DNA of 64,000 nt from Burkholderia anthina (GTDB taxonomy: Bacteria; Pseudomonadota; Gammaproteobacteria; Burkholderiales; Burkholderiaceae). The notes beneath the pieces were generated by a model that saw only the letters and a program-made list of their open reading frames with translations, was not told the origin of the DNA and did no database searches. The position numbers and the translations under genes are program-made. Positions 9,141 through 17,529 of this stretch are shown here, one piece after another. Each line of letters opens with the position of its first letter. Positions within the stretch are counted from its first letter, which is position 1. Location of the stretch: assembly GCF_902498995.1 (NCBI RefSeq), contig NZ_CABVLY010000035.1:1-64000 (forward strand), in the 5' to 3' direction.

Positions 9141-10211
9141 TCAGAACATGTGGCGCAGGCCGGCCGCGATGCCCGTCTGGTTGCCGCGTCCGGGCATTTC
9201 GGTGAACGCGCCGCCGCTCACGCGGTTGTAGTCGAGCGTCGCGTAGACCTGCGTGGCCTTCGACAGCGCGTACTCGGCCTCGAGCACGCCCGTATAGCGC
9301 TTTCCGCCGTTGCCCGCGACGCCGTTGACGTTGCGGATGTCGTCGTAGTACGCGACGCCCGTCACCGATACCGCGGGCGTGATCTTCACGCTCGCGCCGG
9401 TGTAGAAGATCGCGTCGCGGCGCGGGTTGTCGACGAACGAACCGTAGGTCACGTCGCGCCCCGCCGCATTCAGCAATTGCTGGTCGAGCATGCCCGTGCG
9501 GTCGATGCCGCCGAGGTAGCCCGCATACAGCGTCGCCACGCCGAACGCATAGCGTGCGCCCGCGCCCCATGCCTGCTGCGCGCGGCTCGTCAGGTCGCGC
9601 ACCTGCTGGTACGTCGCGCCGACCATCAGCCCGCCGAGCGTGTACGACACGTGCGTGCCCCAGTACGCATTCGCGCTAAGACTGCCCGCCACGCCGCCGA
9701 AGCCGTAGCTCGCGCCGACGTTCAGCCCGCCGAACGTGCCGTCATAGCTGACGACGTTGCTCGCGCGACCCTGCGTGAGGAAGTACGGCCACATGTTGGC
9801 CGTGTAGTTGCCGACCGTCAGCGGATCGAGATCGCCGAACAGGTTGAACGCTTCGGTTGCCTGCCGGCCGAGCTTCACGGTGCCCCAGTCGCCGGCGAGG
9901 CCGACATATGCGTAGCGGCCGAACAATGCGCCGTCGAGCTGTCCGTTCTGCGGCTCGAAGCCGCTCTCGAGCTGGAAGATCGCCTTCAGCCCGCCGCCGA
10001 GCGCTTCGCTGCCCTTCAGGCCCCAGCGGCTGTTGGTGATCGCGCCGTTGGTCATCTGCACGCTCGCGTCGTTCGATGCGTCCGCGTGCGTCGTATAGCG
10101 GATGCTCTGGTCGACGATCCCGTACAGCGTCACGCTGCTCTGCGCCATCGCGCCGCTCGCGGCGAGCAGGCCCGCCATCGTCGGCAGTGCGAATCGACTG
10201 ATTCTCTTCAT
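9141..10211 (-). CDS. Outer-membrane porin, Gram-negative (Burkholderia type)
   Basis: A 356-residue trimeric porin of the beta-proteobacterial family. The signal peptide MKRISRFALPTMAGLLAASG ends in AMA-QS, and the mature protein opens with the typical SSVTLYGIVDQSIRYTT. Further landmarks are GRQATEAFNLFGDLDP and the C-terminal ...GLRHMF with the terminal Phe needed for outer-membrane insertion. The ATG at 10211 is preferred over an in-frame one at 10223, because GGAG lies about 5 nt upstream of the former. It likely gives small nutrients entry to the periplasm for the adjacent permease. Confidence 0.93.
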   Translation of the reverse strand: MKRISRFALPTMAGLLAASGAMAQSSVTLYGIVDQSIRYTTHADASNDASVQMTNGAITNSRWGLKGSEALGGGLKAIFQLESGFEPQNGQLDGALFGRYAYVGLAGDWGTVKLGRQATEAFNLFGDLDPLTVGNYTANMWPYFLTQGRASNVVSYDGTFGGLNVGASYGFGGVAGSLSANAYWGTHVSYTLGGLMVGATYQQVRDLTSRAQQAWGAGARYAFGVATLYAGYLGGIDRTGMLDQQLLNAAGRDVTYGSFVDNPRRDAIFYTGASVKITPAVSVTGVAYYDDIRNVNGVAGNGGKRYTGVLEAEYALSKATQVYATLDYNRVSGGAFTEMPGRGNQTGIAAGLRHMF

Positions 10212-10291
10212 GCTTGTCTCCATCCTTGTCTTTCGTTTGTTGATGTTGTCGGTATCGTGGCGACTGCTGTCCGCGCGTGGCGGCATGCGTG

Positions 10292-10678
10292 CTAGTCGCG
10301 CGCCGCCGGCAGCGCGACGTACGCGACGAGTTCGACGCGCATGTCCGGATGCGCGAAGCCCTGCACGCCCACGCACGTGCGGTTCGGGTACGGTTCACGG
10401 AAGTGGCGCCGGTATTCGGCGTCGAATTCCGGCATTGCGCTCACGTCGGACAGGTAGACGAGCACCTGCGCGACGTCGTCCATCGTCGCGCCCGCCGCGG
10501 CCGCGGCCTTCGCGAGATTGCCGAGCGTGATGCGCGCCTGCTCGGTCATCGTGTCGCCGACGATCGCGCCGGACGCATCGACCGGCCCGTGACCGGTAAA
10601 CATCAGCCCGCCCGCGCGGGTCGCCCACGAGAACGGCTGCGCGAGCTGCGGCAAGTCGACCGGGATCCTGTCTGCCAT
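10292..10678 (-). CDS. RidA/YjgF/YER057c/UK114 family protein
   Basis: A 128-residue RidA-superfamily protein. RidA proper hydrolyses reactive enamine/imine intermediates from PLP enzymes. The family pattern is seen in GLMFTGHGPVDASGAIVGDT, the LGNLAKAAAAAGATMDDVAQ helix and the C-terminal RVELVAYVALP. The Arg expected for catalysis in canonical RidA falls near NRTCVGV. GGAGG lies 6 nt upstream of the ATG. It is 30 nt downstream of the aminotransferase on the same strand, which fits removal of imines released by that PLP enzyme. Deaminase function is inferred. Confidence 0.87.
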   Translation of the reverse strand: MADRIPVDLPQLAQPFSWATRAGGLMFTGHGPVDASGAIVGDTMTEQARITLGNLAKAAAAAGATMDDVAQVLVYLSDVSAMPEFDAEYRRHFREPYPNRTCVGVQGFAHPDMRVELVAYVALPAARD

Positions 10679-10708
10679 CGTGTCCTCCTTCGATTCGAAA
10701 CCGGTTGC

Positions 10709-11923
10709 TCAGGCCGCCTGGCGCGGCGCGCCGCCGAGCACGTCGGCGATCGCGTTCGCGACGTGCTCGACGTTCGCGTCGTTCAGCCCCGCGATGCACA
10801 TGCGGCCCGAGCGCAGCAGATAGACGCCGTGCGACGTGCGCAGGCGATCCACGTCGGTCGCGGCGATGCCCGTATAGCTGAACATCCCGCGCTGCGTGAC
10901 GAGTGCGTCGAAGGCCGGCGCGGGCAGGCGCGCATCGAGCCGCGCCTTCAGCGCGCCGCGCATGCGCTTGATGCGCGCGCGCACCTGTGCGACCTCGTCT
11001 TCCCAGCGCGCGCGCAGCGCGTCGTCGTTCAGCACCGTCGACACGAGCTGCGCGCCGAACAGCGGCGGGCTCGAATAGGTACGGCGCACGCCGGCCTGCA
11101 GCTGGCTCAGCACCGTCGCGGCTTCGCCCGCGCTCGCGCAGACGATCGACAGCCCGCCGACGCGCTCGCCGTACAACGAGAAATTCTTCGAGAACGAATT
11201 GCTGACGATCGCCGGCAACCCTGCCTCGACGATCGCGCGCACAGCCCATGCATCGTCGTCGAGACCGTCGCCGAAGCCCTGATACGCCATGTCGAGAAAC
11301 GGAATCAGCCCGCGGCGCACGAGCACGTCGATCACCGCGCGCCATGCGTCGCGGCTCAGGTCGAGGCCCGTCGGGTTGTGGCAGCACGGCTGCAGCAGCA
11401 CGATGCTGCGCGCGGGCAGCGCGTCGAGCGCCGCGAGCATCGCGTCGACGCGCAAGCCGTTGCGTGCTTCGTCGTAGTACGGATACGTGTGCACGTCGAG
11501 CCCGGCCGCCGAGAAGATCACGCGATGGTTGTCCCACGTCGGATCGCTGATCCAGATCGCGCTGTCGGGGAAATAGCGCTTCACGAACTCGGCGCCGAGG
11601 CGCAGCGCGCCCGACCCGCCGAGCGTCTGCAGCGTCGCGATGCGGCCCTGCGCGAGTGCCGCGCAATCGGCGCCGAACACGAGACGCTGCACGCCCTGCC
11701 GGTACGCGGCGAGCCCTTCCATCGGCAGGTAGGTGTGCGGCGCGCCCGCTTCGCGCAGCCGCTCGGCCGCGATGCGCGTGCTCTCGAGCACCGGGATGCG
11801 GCCCGCGTCGTCGTAGTAGAGGCCGATGCTGAGGTTGACCTTGTGCGGATGCGCATCCTGCTGGAATGCCTGGAACAGCGACAGGATCGGATCGCCCGGA
11901 TAGGCGGGAATGTGTTCGTACAT
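10709..11923 (-). CDS. Aromatic amino acid aminotransferase (class I PLP)
   Basis: A 404-residue fold-type I aminotransferase of the AspC/TyrB group, moving an amino group from an aromatic or acidic amino acid to 2-oxoglutarate. It opens with MYEHIPAYPGDPILSLFQAF, and the PLP-lysine segment IVSNSFSKNFSLYGERVGGL contains the SFSKN catalytic Lys and the phosphate-binding Arg. TLQTLGGSGALRLGAEF and PTWDNH match the TyrB/AspC pattern. The start at 11923 is chosen by homology to the family N-terminus; no strong SD is seen. RidA follows downstream, and an AsnC-type regulator is divergent. Confidence 0.9.
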   Translation of the reverse strand: MYEHIPAYPGDPILSLFQAFQQDAHPHKVNLSIGLYYDDAGRIPVLESTRIAAERLREAGAPHTYLPMEGLAAYRQGVQRLVFGADCAALAQGRIATLQTLGGSGALRLGAEFVKRYFPDSAIWISDPTWDNHRVIFSAAGLDVHTYPYYDEARNGLRVDAMLAALDALPARSIVLLQPCCHNPTGLDLSRDAWRAVIDVLVRRGLIPFLDMAYQGFGDGLDDDAWAVRAIVEAGLPAIVSNSFSKNFSLYGERVGGLSIVCASAGEAATVLSQLQAGVRRTYSSPPLFGAQLVSTVLNDDALRARWEDEVAQVRARIKRMRGALKARLDARLPAPAFDALVTQRGMFSYTGIAATDVDRLRTSHGVYLLRSGRMCIAGLNDANVEHVANAIADVLGGAPRQAA

Positions 11924-12111
11924 GGCGGAATGTCGGTAGGAGTGGAAATCGGTGCGACCGGCGGCATGGCATCGGGCCGGGCCGTGCGATCGAGGCATGG
12001 GGCGCATGTTATCGAGGACGAAATAGAATGAGCTTCACTTTTCGGTGACGATCCGAACCGATTGCAGTAGAGTCTTCGACTACCATCTCAAAATTGACGG
12101 GATTCTGCGAA

Positions 12112-12594
12112 ATGATCCTGGATCGAACCGACATGCGGATCCTCCGGCACCTCGAACGGGACGGACGCATCAGCAATCAGGACCTGTCGAACGCGGTCGC
12201 GCTGTCGCCGTCGGCATGCCTGCGGCGCGTGAAGCTGCTCGAGGAACGCGGCGCCATTGCGGGCTACCGCTGCACGATCGAGCCGAAGAAGGTGGGCGTG
12301 GCGTTCGAGGCGCTGGTGCACGTCTCGATGCGCCCGGACGTGCCCGAGTGGCACGACCGGTTCGTGGAGGCGATCCAGCAGTGGCCGGAAGTCGTCGCCG
12401 CGCAGATCGTGACGGGCGGATCGAACTACGTGCTGACGGTGCGCGCGCGCGACCTCGACCACTACTCCGACTTCGTGATCAATCGGCTGCACCGCGCCAC
12501 CGGCGTGATGTCGATCAATTCGAGCATCGTGCTCGCGACGCTCAAACGCGACGGCTCGATCCTGGATCTCGTCGAGCCGTCGACGGCCGGCTGA
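12112..12594 (+). CDS. Lrp/AsnC-family transcriptional regulator
   Basis: A 160-residue feast/famine regulator. The N-terminal HTH (LDRTDMRILRHLERDGRISN, then LSPSACLRRVKLLEERGAI) is followed by the RAM ligand-binding domain (AAQIVTGGSNYVLTVRARDL). I place the start at ATG 12112; an in-frame TTG at 12094 would add six residues not seen in the family. It is divergent from the aromatic aminotransferase/RidA genes and is their likely amino-acid-responsive regulator. tRNA-Val follows after 83 nt on the same strand. Confidence 0.92.
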   Translation: MILDRTDMRILRHLERDGRISNQDLSNAVALSPSACLRRVKLLEERGAIAGYRCTIEPKKVGVAFEALVHVSMRPDVPEWHDRFVEAIQQWPEVVAAQIVTGGSNYVLTVRARDLDHYSDFVINRLHRATGVMSINSSIVLATLKRDGSILDLVEPSTAG

Positions 12595-12635
12595 CGGACA
12601 GTCGCGCGGCCCTGAAAATTATTTGCAGAAAGGTC

Positions 12636-12664
12636 TTTACGAACCCCAAAAGCTCTGACATAAT
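12636..12664 (+). promoter_or_regulatory. Probable sigma-70 promoter of tRNA-Val
   Basis: TTTACG at 12636-12641 and CATAAT at 12659-12664 are spaced by 17 nt in an AT-rich patch. The predicted start is about 6-8 nt before the tRNA 5' end at 12678. Confidence 0.6.
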
Positions 12665-12677
12665 TTGATTCTTCTTT

Positions 12678-12752
12678 GGGCGGTTAGCTCAGCGGTAGAG
12701 CACTGCCTTCACACGGCAGGGGTCACTGGTTCGATCCCAGTACCGCCCACCA
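12678..12752 (+). tRNA. tRNA-Val (anticodon CAC)
   Basis: A 75-nt tRNA with encoded CCA. The acceptor stem GGGCGGT pairs with ACCGCCC before discriminator A and CCA. The D-arm contains TTAGCTCAGCGGTAGAGC, the anticodon stem CTGCC/GGCAG holds loop TTCACAC with anticodon CAC (decodes GUG), and the T-arm has GGTTCGATCC. The 3' 47 nt are part of a 48-bp direct repeat with 22809-22856, so this gene is the integration site of the following island. Confidence 0.97.
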
Positions 12753-12753
12753 A
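12706..12753. repeat. Left attachment-site copy (attL) in tRNA-Val 3' end
   Basis: 48 bp identical to 22809-22856, starting in the anticodon stem (CCTTCACACGG...) and ending one base after the CCA. It keeps the tRNA gene intact after integration. Confidence 0.88.
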
Positions 12754-12783
12754 GGATTCATCGGTGTGTGAAGCCCGAAGAAC

Positions 12784-12816
12784 AAAGGCCCTCAGGCGAA
12801 AGCCGAGGGCCTTTTT
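12784..12816 (+). terminator. Intrinsic terminator after tRNA-Val
   Basis: A 10-bp stem AAAGGCCCTC/GAGGGCCTTT (12784-12793 with 12805-12814) holds an inner 3-bp stem with a GAAA tetraloop and is followed by a T-run (CTTTTTC). It was brought in by the island; the ancestral terminator is probably the one now at 22864-22893. Confidence 0.8.
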
Positions 12817-12927
12817 CTTTTCCGGCGACCAAGCCTAACTCGCTCACAACGCCATTAGGCGGAAAGTGGCGGAGTTGAAAAATAGCCCCAGACAAAAAGC
12901 AACACGCAAAATCGTCTGGAGCAACCA

Positions 12928-12987
12928 ATGGCTGGAATCTGGAAGCGGGGAAAGTATTGGCGGGTCGAGATCCGCAGAATCGGCTAG
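12928..12987 (+). pseudogene. N-terminal stub of a tyrosine integrase
   Basis: ATG at 12928, preceded by GGAG, opens a 19-codon frame reading MAGIWKRGKYWRVEIRRIG and then TAG. This matches the opening of tRNA-targeting phage/island integrases, whose arm-binding domain starts with a KRGxxWRxEIRR-type beta strand. The position, just inside attL and pointing into the island, is where the integrase gene belongs. The frame is cut exactly where the helicase gene on the other strand ends: the TAG at 12985-12987 overlaps the helicase stop at 12984-12986. The rest of the integrase is gone from this spot. Confidence 0.65.
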
Positions 12988-14858
12988 CTGAGTTCCTCAA
13001 CTCCATGATGCGAAGCGTCCGGAAACAGTTTGGCCTCGATCACGGCAGCTCTTGCCGCCGCCACGTCAGCGGCGAACAGCACGACTGCCAAGTCCTTCAC
13101 CGCACGAGAGCAGCAAACGTAAAACAGCCGCCTCGTGCGATCGAGCACCGACTCCTTACCCTCGGCAATATTGTCTTCGTCAGTGTCGGACAGGGGCGTG
13201 TAGCCGAGATATTTGCCGTAGGAGTATTGGTTGTAGGATGCCTCCTCGTCGTCGAGTACCACGAGCACACGCTCGAACTGCGCACCTTTGACGCCGTGAT
13301 GAGTCGCGAACGGCGACTCTTCAAGGATATATCTATGGTGCGCCCAAAGGTCGCCGACATTGCACTCAAGAAACGCCGCGACATTGCCAAACCCTTCCGA
13401 CCCATCGTCGACCGGGTCGTCCACAAAGTGCGCGGCGAAGCGGTCGTCGAGCGCCAACAGCTCGGTGTCCCGGACGTGCCGGAGGACGTCGCGGGCCGTC
13501 GCCGCTGACCCGTCGGCCAGCAGCACGGCCAGTTGCTCGATTGCGTGCTGAAGGGCCGCGAGGACGGGAGCCACTGCCTGCCCGCGCAACCGTTCTGGTT
13601 CCAGGCACGGACAGTCTGCGCGAAGGATCGACATGATCGTGAACTGGTCACCTGCGCGCGATGCGACGATTAGCGGCAGCAGTTGCTGAACGAACGGCCG
13701 AAGCGGCCAAGCCGAACCGTCGGCAATGCCCTCGCTCAGGCTCTGCGGCGCGCGATCGTTGAGCGCCGAGTAGAGCGAAGCAAAACCTAGCCGCTTGGCG
13801 GCCATGCGATGCACGAGCACCAGCAATCGGACATCGCCGTCGCGCATGTCACTGGTCCACAGATCGTCTCCGGTCTGCGCGGCAAGCCATGCCCGCACTG
13901 CACCGAGACGGGCGGTCCTTTGATCGTCGCTTGGCAGGATGAAAATGTTGACTGTGCCGACCACGGGCTGCTCCTGCCCATCCACGGTCACGGTACGGCC
14001 ACGTGTCTGGACGAGACCGTCCCCCGGCGCACGCACCGCGTTGATCACGCCCAAGACCGAGGTCGGGCAGCGGAAGTTTTCCGGTTTGGTAATCTCAGCC
14101 CAGCCGGGCAGCAGCTCGATCGGGCCGGCTCCACTACCATAGATCTTCTGCATCGGGTCACCGAAAAAGCCGACGCACAGGGGCTGCTCGCCGGCAATCT
14201 TCCGGAGCGCTTCAATGACGGCGGGCTGGGTGTCCTGACTCTCGTCGACGAAAATATAGGGAAACCGCCGCGCCACGATCTCGCATAGCAAGTGGTGCTT
14301 CTCGACGCACGCCGGGGTCAACTTGAGGATGTCGTCATGGCCGAGAATGCCCTCGGAGTAACGGCTGCCCGTTCCGTAGATGAACCTCTCGACCCGACCG
14401 ACCGCCTCGAGCTCGACTTCGAGGCCAGCGATTTCCTGATCGAGCTTCATCTTGGTCGCAGCCCGTGTACCTGGCTTGTCGTAATGGGCGCGCTTCTCGG
14501 CGATCTTCTCCTCGATGCGACTGACGACCCAAGCGGCGATGTCTGACTGAAACGCGCGAACGACCGACCACAGGAAGCTGTGGATGGTCGAGATATGAAA
14601 CAGCGGGGTTATGCCGACATCGGCGGAGATCTCGCCGACCGCGACTTCGGTGTAAGTGATGCAGGCGATCTGCTGGCCTGCGCGCCGCAGCGCCTTTCCG
14701 CGCGTTTCGCGAAGATGCGCGAGCGCTTTGATCAGCGATGTGGTCTTTCCCGCCCCCGCGCCTGCCACCATCACGAACGAGCGCGGCGGCGCCTGACCGA
14801 GACAGTCGCGGACATCGATGTCGGCTTGGGTGTCGGGGCTACCGATGCGGCTCGTCAT
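12984..14858 (-). CDS. gajB: UvrD/Rep-family helicase, GajB-like (Gabija component)
   Basis: A 624-residue superfamily 1 helicase. Motif I is AGAGAGKTT (about residues 32-40), motif Ia CITYTEVAV, motif II FVDESQDTQ, motif III GFFGDPMQKIYG, motif V HHGVKGAQFERVLVVLDDEE and motif VI YVCCSRAVKD. It starts with ATG overlapping the stop of the OLD-family nuclease gene by 4 nt. An OLD nuclease followed by a UvrD-like helicase is the composition of Gabija, where GajB senses DNA ends and works with GajA against phage DNA. A function here is inferred from that pairing. The 3' end abuts the broken integrase stub. Confidence 0.87.
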   Translation of the reverse strand: MTSRIGSPDTQADIDVRDCLGQAPPRSFVMVAGAGAGKTTSLIKALAHLRETRGKALRRAGQQIACITYTEVAVGEISADVGITPLFHISTIHSFLWSVVRAFQSDIAAWVVSRIEEKIAEKRAHYDKPGTRAATKMKLDQEIAGLEVELEAVGRVERFIYGTGSRYSEGILGHDDILKLTPACVEKHHLLCEIVARRFPYIFVDESQDTQPAVIEALRKIAGEQPLCVGFFGDPMQKIYGSGAGPIELLPGWAEITKPENFRCPTSVLGVINAVRAPGDGLVQTRGRTVTVDGQEQPVVGTVNIFILPSDDQRTARLGAVRAWLAAQTGDDLWTSDMRDGDVRLLVLVHRMAAKRLGFASLYSALNDRAPQSLSEGIADGSAWPLRPFVQQLLPLIVASRAGDQFTIMSILRADCPCLEPERLRGQAVAPVLAALQHAIEQLAVLLADGSAATARDVLRHVRDTELLALDDRFAAHFVDDPVDDGSEGFGNVAAFLECNVGDLWAHHRYILEESPFATHHGVKGAQFERVLVVLDDEEASYNQYSYGKYLGYTPLSDTDEDNIAEGKESVLDRTRRLFYVCCSRAVKDLAVVLFAADVAAARAAVIEAKLFPDASHHGVEELS

Positions 14859-17167
14859 GCCACCACCACGATAGCCGGATCACCAACCGCCTGCCCCTCT
14901 TGATCGCCGTCATCGGGTTCGGCCGGCGGGGCGACCTCGCCCTCGAGCCAGCGCAGCCCTTCGGCGATATAGGTCGGTACCGACCATTGCGTCGAATCCT
15001 CTGCCAACAGAGCCAAGGCGAAATCGGTCTTGCTGAAGCTCTTCGCCTGGACCCGTCGATGTATGCGGCGGGTTAGCTCGGCTAGGTCCTTGTTGCCGGA
15101 CTTGGCGATGCGAAGCTGCAGCGGCTTGCGCGCGATATCTTGGCACCAGGCGAGGTTCTCGAGTGCGAATGCCTCTTCGAGAGTGCGACCGGCCAAAGCT
15201 TGCGTTTCACCTGCCCATGTCACATCGGTGCGGCACTGATAGGCAACGCGCACAATCGCCTCGCTGTTCTCGCTCCGTGCCTGCGTCTTCTGGTCGTCTG
15301 TAGCCTCCCAAAGCATGGCCACCGTGCCGAATTTCGGCAGCCATTGCAGCAGGGTCTGGTTCGAGGTCACAGCGCCGGGATGACTCGCGATGCATACCTT
15401 GCCGGGCTTGCCCTCTGCTTCGGCGTCAGCTACAGCATCCTCGTCATCATCTTCTTCCTCGGGCTCCGCCCCATCATCGCCAACCTCGGCCGGTGCCTCG
15501 GCGTTCGCGCCGTTCGCTACAGCGCCAGCAGCGGGAGCCCGGGGCCCAAAGACGCTGTCTAGGTCCGTGATGATGAGGGCTGTGAGCCCGAGGAACTCGA
15601 TCAGCGTCTTAAAGCGATAGCCGAAGGCACCGCCGATCTCGAGAACAGTAAGATATGTCGACTGCAAGCGCGGCGCCGTATTGGCGATCATCTGCGGCAG
15701 CAGCAGCCGTTCGACATTGCCTTCCACGAGCACCGCGCCATCTGCGAAGAACAGATCGCAGTGGGTGAGCTTGAGATAGCGCTCGAGGAACGTCCGGACA
15801 TCGTGGTCGGTGGCGTCGTAGAACGACGACATGTTCAGCACGGCCGAGGTCGAGACATGCTCGGCGCGGCTGCGGCGGAAGTAGCGAATTGGCCGGAAAC
15901 CGCGCTCGTACAGAATGTGAGTTGAGTGGGTCGTGACGACGACCTGGCTTGTATAGTGTGTTCGCTCCTCCGCGCTCAAGGCGAGGATGGACATCACCTT
16001 GCGGATGAAGGCCTGCTGAAGCTGGGCGTGCAGATGGGCTTCAGGCTCCTCGATGAAGATGAGGTGCACAGGCGGCCTGTTATCCTCGATCGCGAGCCAT
16101 TGGGCTTGAAGGTCAAGGAGCTCAACCACCATGAAGATCAGGTTCTTGAAGCCGAGACCGTTATAGCTGTCGGGCAGCGTCGGCGGCTCCGGTGCACCGT
16201 CGTCCGGGCCGAGCGCATAATGCACTCGCGCGCCGTGCGGACTGCTCATGATGGATGCTGGATCGAGCGCCGAGCGGATCACTAACCGGGGATTGCTGAG
16301 CCCCGGATAACCGAGTTGTGCCAAACGCTGTAGAGTCGGCCCGAACACTCGCTCGAGATGCTCGTTCAGCGAGACCTCGGACTCCGCGAGCGCCCGCAGC
16401 GCCGCAAGATCCTCACCCTTCTGCTCGAGGTTGCGTTCGTAGAAGCGGCTCAGCACGCGGGACAGGGTCTCTGCCCGCGCGCTGCCCGGTGCGTCAGCAA
16501 GATGCCGCTGCGCGTGCAGGAAGTCGATGCGCAGCAGACCATTGAGAATGTCGCGCCCACTGCGATCACGCCCGGTTAGGGCCATGGGGTCATAATTTTG
16601 CTGCGCGACCATGTTCGCGTCGAACCGGGTGGGGTCGAGCACGAAGTGGCGAAGCTCATATTCGTCGTTCAACCGGTCGCGCAGATAGTCCTGCAAATTC
16701 CGCGGCGAGGGATCGAATGCGGGGCCGTCTCCGCCAGCAACAGCCTCGAGTGCGCGTTGCCGCGCCTCGGTATACCGCGCGCGGGTCGCCTCAGAATCGA
16801 TGGGTGCGAACACCACCCTCATCCCAACTAGCGAACCTTCCCATGCCAAGCTGGGCAGCAGGTCAACCACACGGTGGATGTCGTCGGCACTGATCTCCAG
16901 CCAGAGATCGACCTCGATCGTTGGCAGGACCGCATTGGCATCGCCCTCGCCGTACGCTACGATCTGCGGCCACTGATCGGCGCTGAAATCATCGACACTG
17001 AACTTTCCCCGCTCAGTAAAGAGCTGGAGCGCATGGCCGACCGAAGTCTTTCCGCTGTTGTTCGCGCCAACGAAAATCGAGATATCCGAAGCGAGATCGA
17101 TCACGACGTCGCGCAGTCGTCGAAAATTGCGTACGGCTAGCTTCTTTAGGTGCATCATCCCCCCCAT
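14855..17167 (-). CDS. gajA: Class 2 OLD-family ATPase/TOPRIM nuclease, GajA-like (Gabija component)
   Basis: A 770-residue protein with an ABC-type ATPase and a C-terminal TOPRIM nuclease. Walker A is GANNSGKTS (34-42), the signature-like region YNGLGFKNLI (335-344), Walker B HLIFIEEPEAHLH (368-380) and the H-loop TTHST (412-416). The TOPRIM metal residues are Glu482 in VLVEGN and DLD at 535-537. Between TOPRIM blocks, residues about 545-590 form an Ala/Asp/Glu-rich acidic insert. Class 2 OLD proteins coupled to a UvrD helicase are Gabija GajA; a Burkholderia pseudomallei class 2 OLD has been studied structurally. Starts at 17167, 17158 and 17155 are all possible after a G-run. Confidence 0.88.
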   Translation of the reverse strand: MGGMMHLKKLAVRNFRRLRDVVIDLASDISIFVGANNSGKTSVGHALQLFTERGKFSVDDFSADQWPQIVAYGEGDANAVLPTIEVDLWLEISADDIHRVVDLLPSLAWEGSLVGMRVVFAPIDSEATRARYTEARQRALEAVAGGDGPAFDPSPRNLQDYLRDRLNDEYELRHFVLDPTRFDANMVAQQNYDPMALTGRDRSGRDILNGLLRIDFLHAQRHLADAPGSARAETLSRVLSRFYERNLEQKGEDLAALRALAESEVSLNEHLERVFGPTLQRLAQLGYPGLSNPRLVIRSALDPASIMSSPHGARVHYALGPDDGAPEPPTLPDSYNGLGFKNLIFMVVELLDLQAQWLAIEDNRPPVHLIFIEEPEAHLHAQLQQAFIRKVMSILALSAEERTHYTSQVVVTTHSTHILYERGFRPIRYFRRSRAEHVSTSAVLNMSSFYDATDHDVRTFLERYLKLTHCDLFFADGAVLVEGNVERLLLPQMIANTAPRLQSTYLTVLEIGGAFGYRFKTLIEFLGLTALIITDLDSVFGPRAPAAGAVANGANAEAPAEVGDDGAEPEEEDDDEDAVADAEAEGKPGKVCIASHPGAVTSNQTLLQWLPKFGTVAMLWEATDDQKTQARSENSEAIVRVAYQCRTDVTWAGETQALAGRTLEEAFALENLAWCQDIARKPLQLRIAKSGNKDLAELTRRIHRRVQAKSFSKTDFALALLAEDSTQWSVPTYIAEGLRWLEGEVAPPAEPDDGDQEGQAVGDPAIVVVA

Positions 17168-17529
17168 TAATCACGCACCGATTTTGAGCCCCACGTGAAT
17201 GGGTCCCATGTTATCTGCGAAAGCGTGAACTTGCGAGCTAACGCGCGTCCGCTTTTCAAGCGCCATCCCGGGCGAATGGATTTCCGCCGTTCGGCCTCCT
17301 CGAAAGTTGGGACGATTCAGATTGGCCGCTTTCGATATCTTTTCGGTCACACGACCGTCAGATACCGACAACCACCAGCACCCCGCCGCATTGCCGCTCG
17401 GCACATCGACAGATCAATCACAATATACAGACATTCCGAATGTCTGCGCTCGTTGAAACCAGCCGGCGAATTTACTCGCCCGCCCTCCCGCAGGGTCAAC
17501 ATACATACTGAAGCATGCCGATGGCGAGA
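17168..17529. other. Gene-free gap between retron RT and Gabija operon
   Basis: About 360 nt without a convincing gene. It holds a 19-bp palindrome at 17428-17446 and the AT-rich CAATATACAG next to it, which could be promoter and operator of the downstream OLD/helicase pair. No intrinsic terminator with a T-run was found after the RT gene. Confidence 0.6.
17428..17446. promoter_or_regulatory. 19-bp palindrome upstream of the Gabija pair
   Basis: CAGACATTC and GAATGTCTG flank a single central C, a perfect 9-bp inverted repeat about 260 nt upstream of the OLD-nuclease start. It has no T-run, so an operator is more likely than a terminator. The binding protein is unknown. Confidence 0.45.

Noticed and set aside
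12094..12111. TTG 12094 as start of the AsnC-type regulator
   Set aside because: The ATG at 12112 gives the usual family length and N-terminus.
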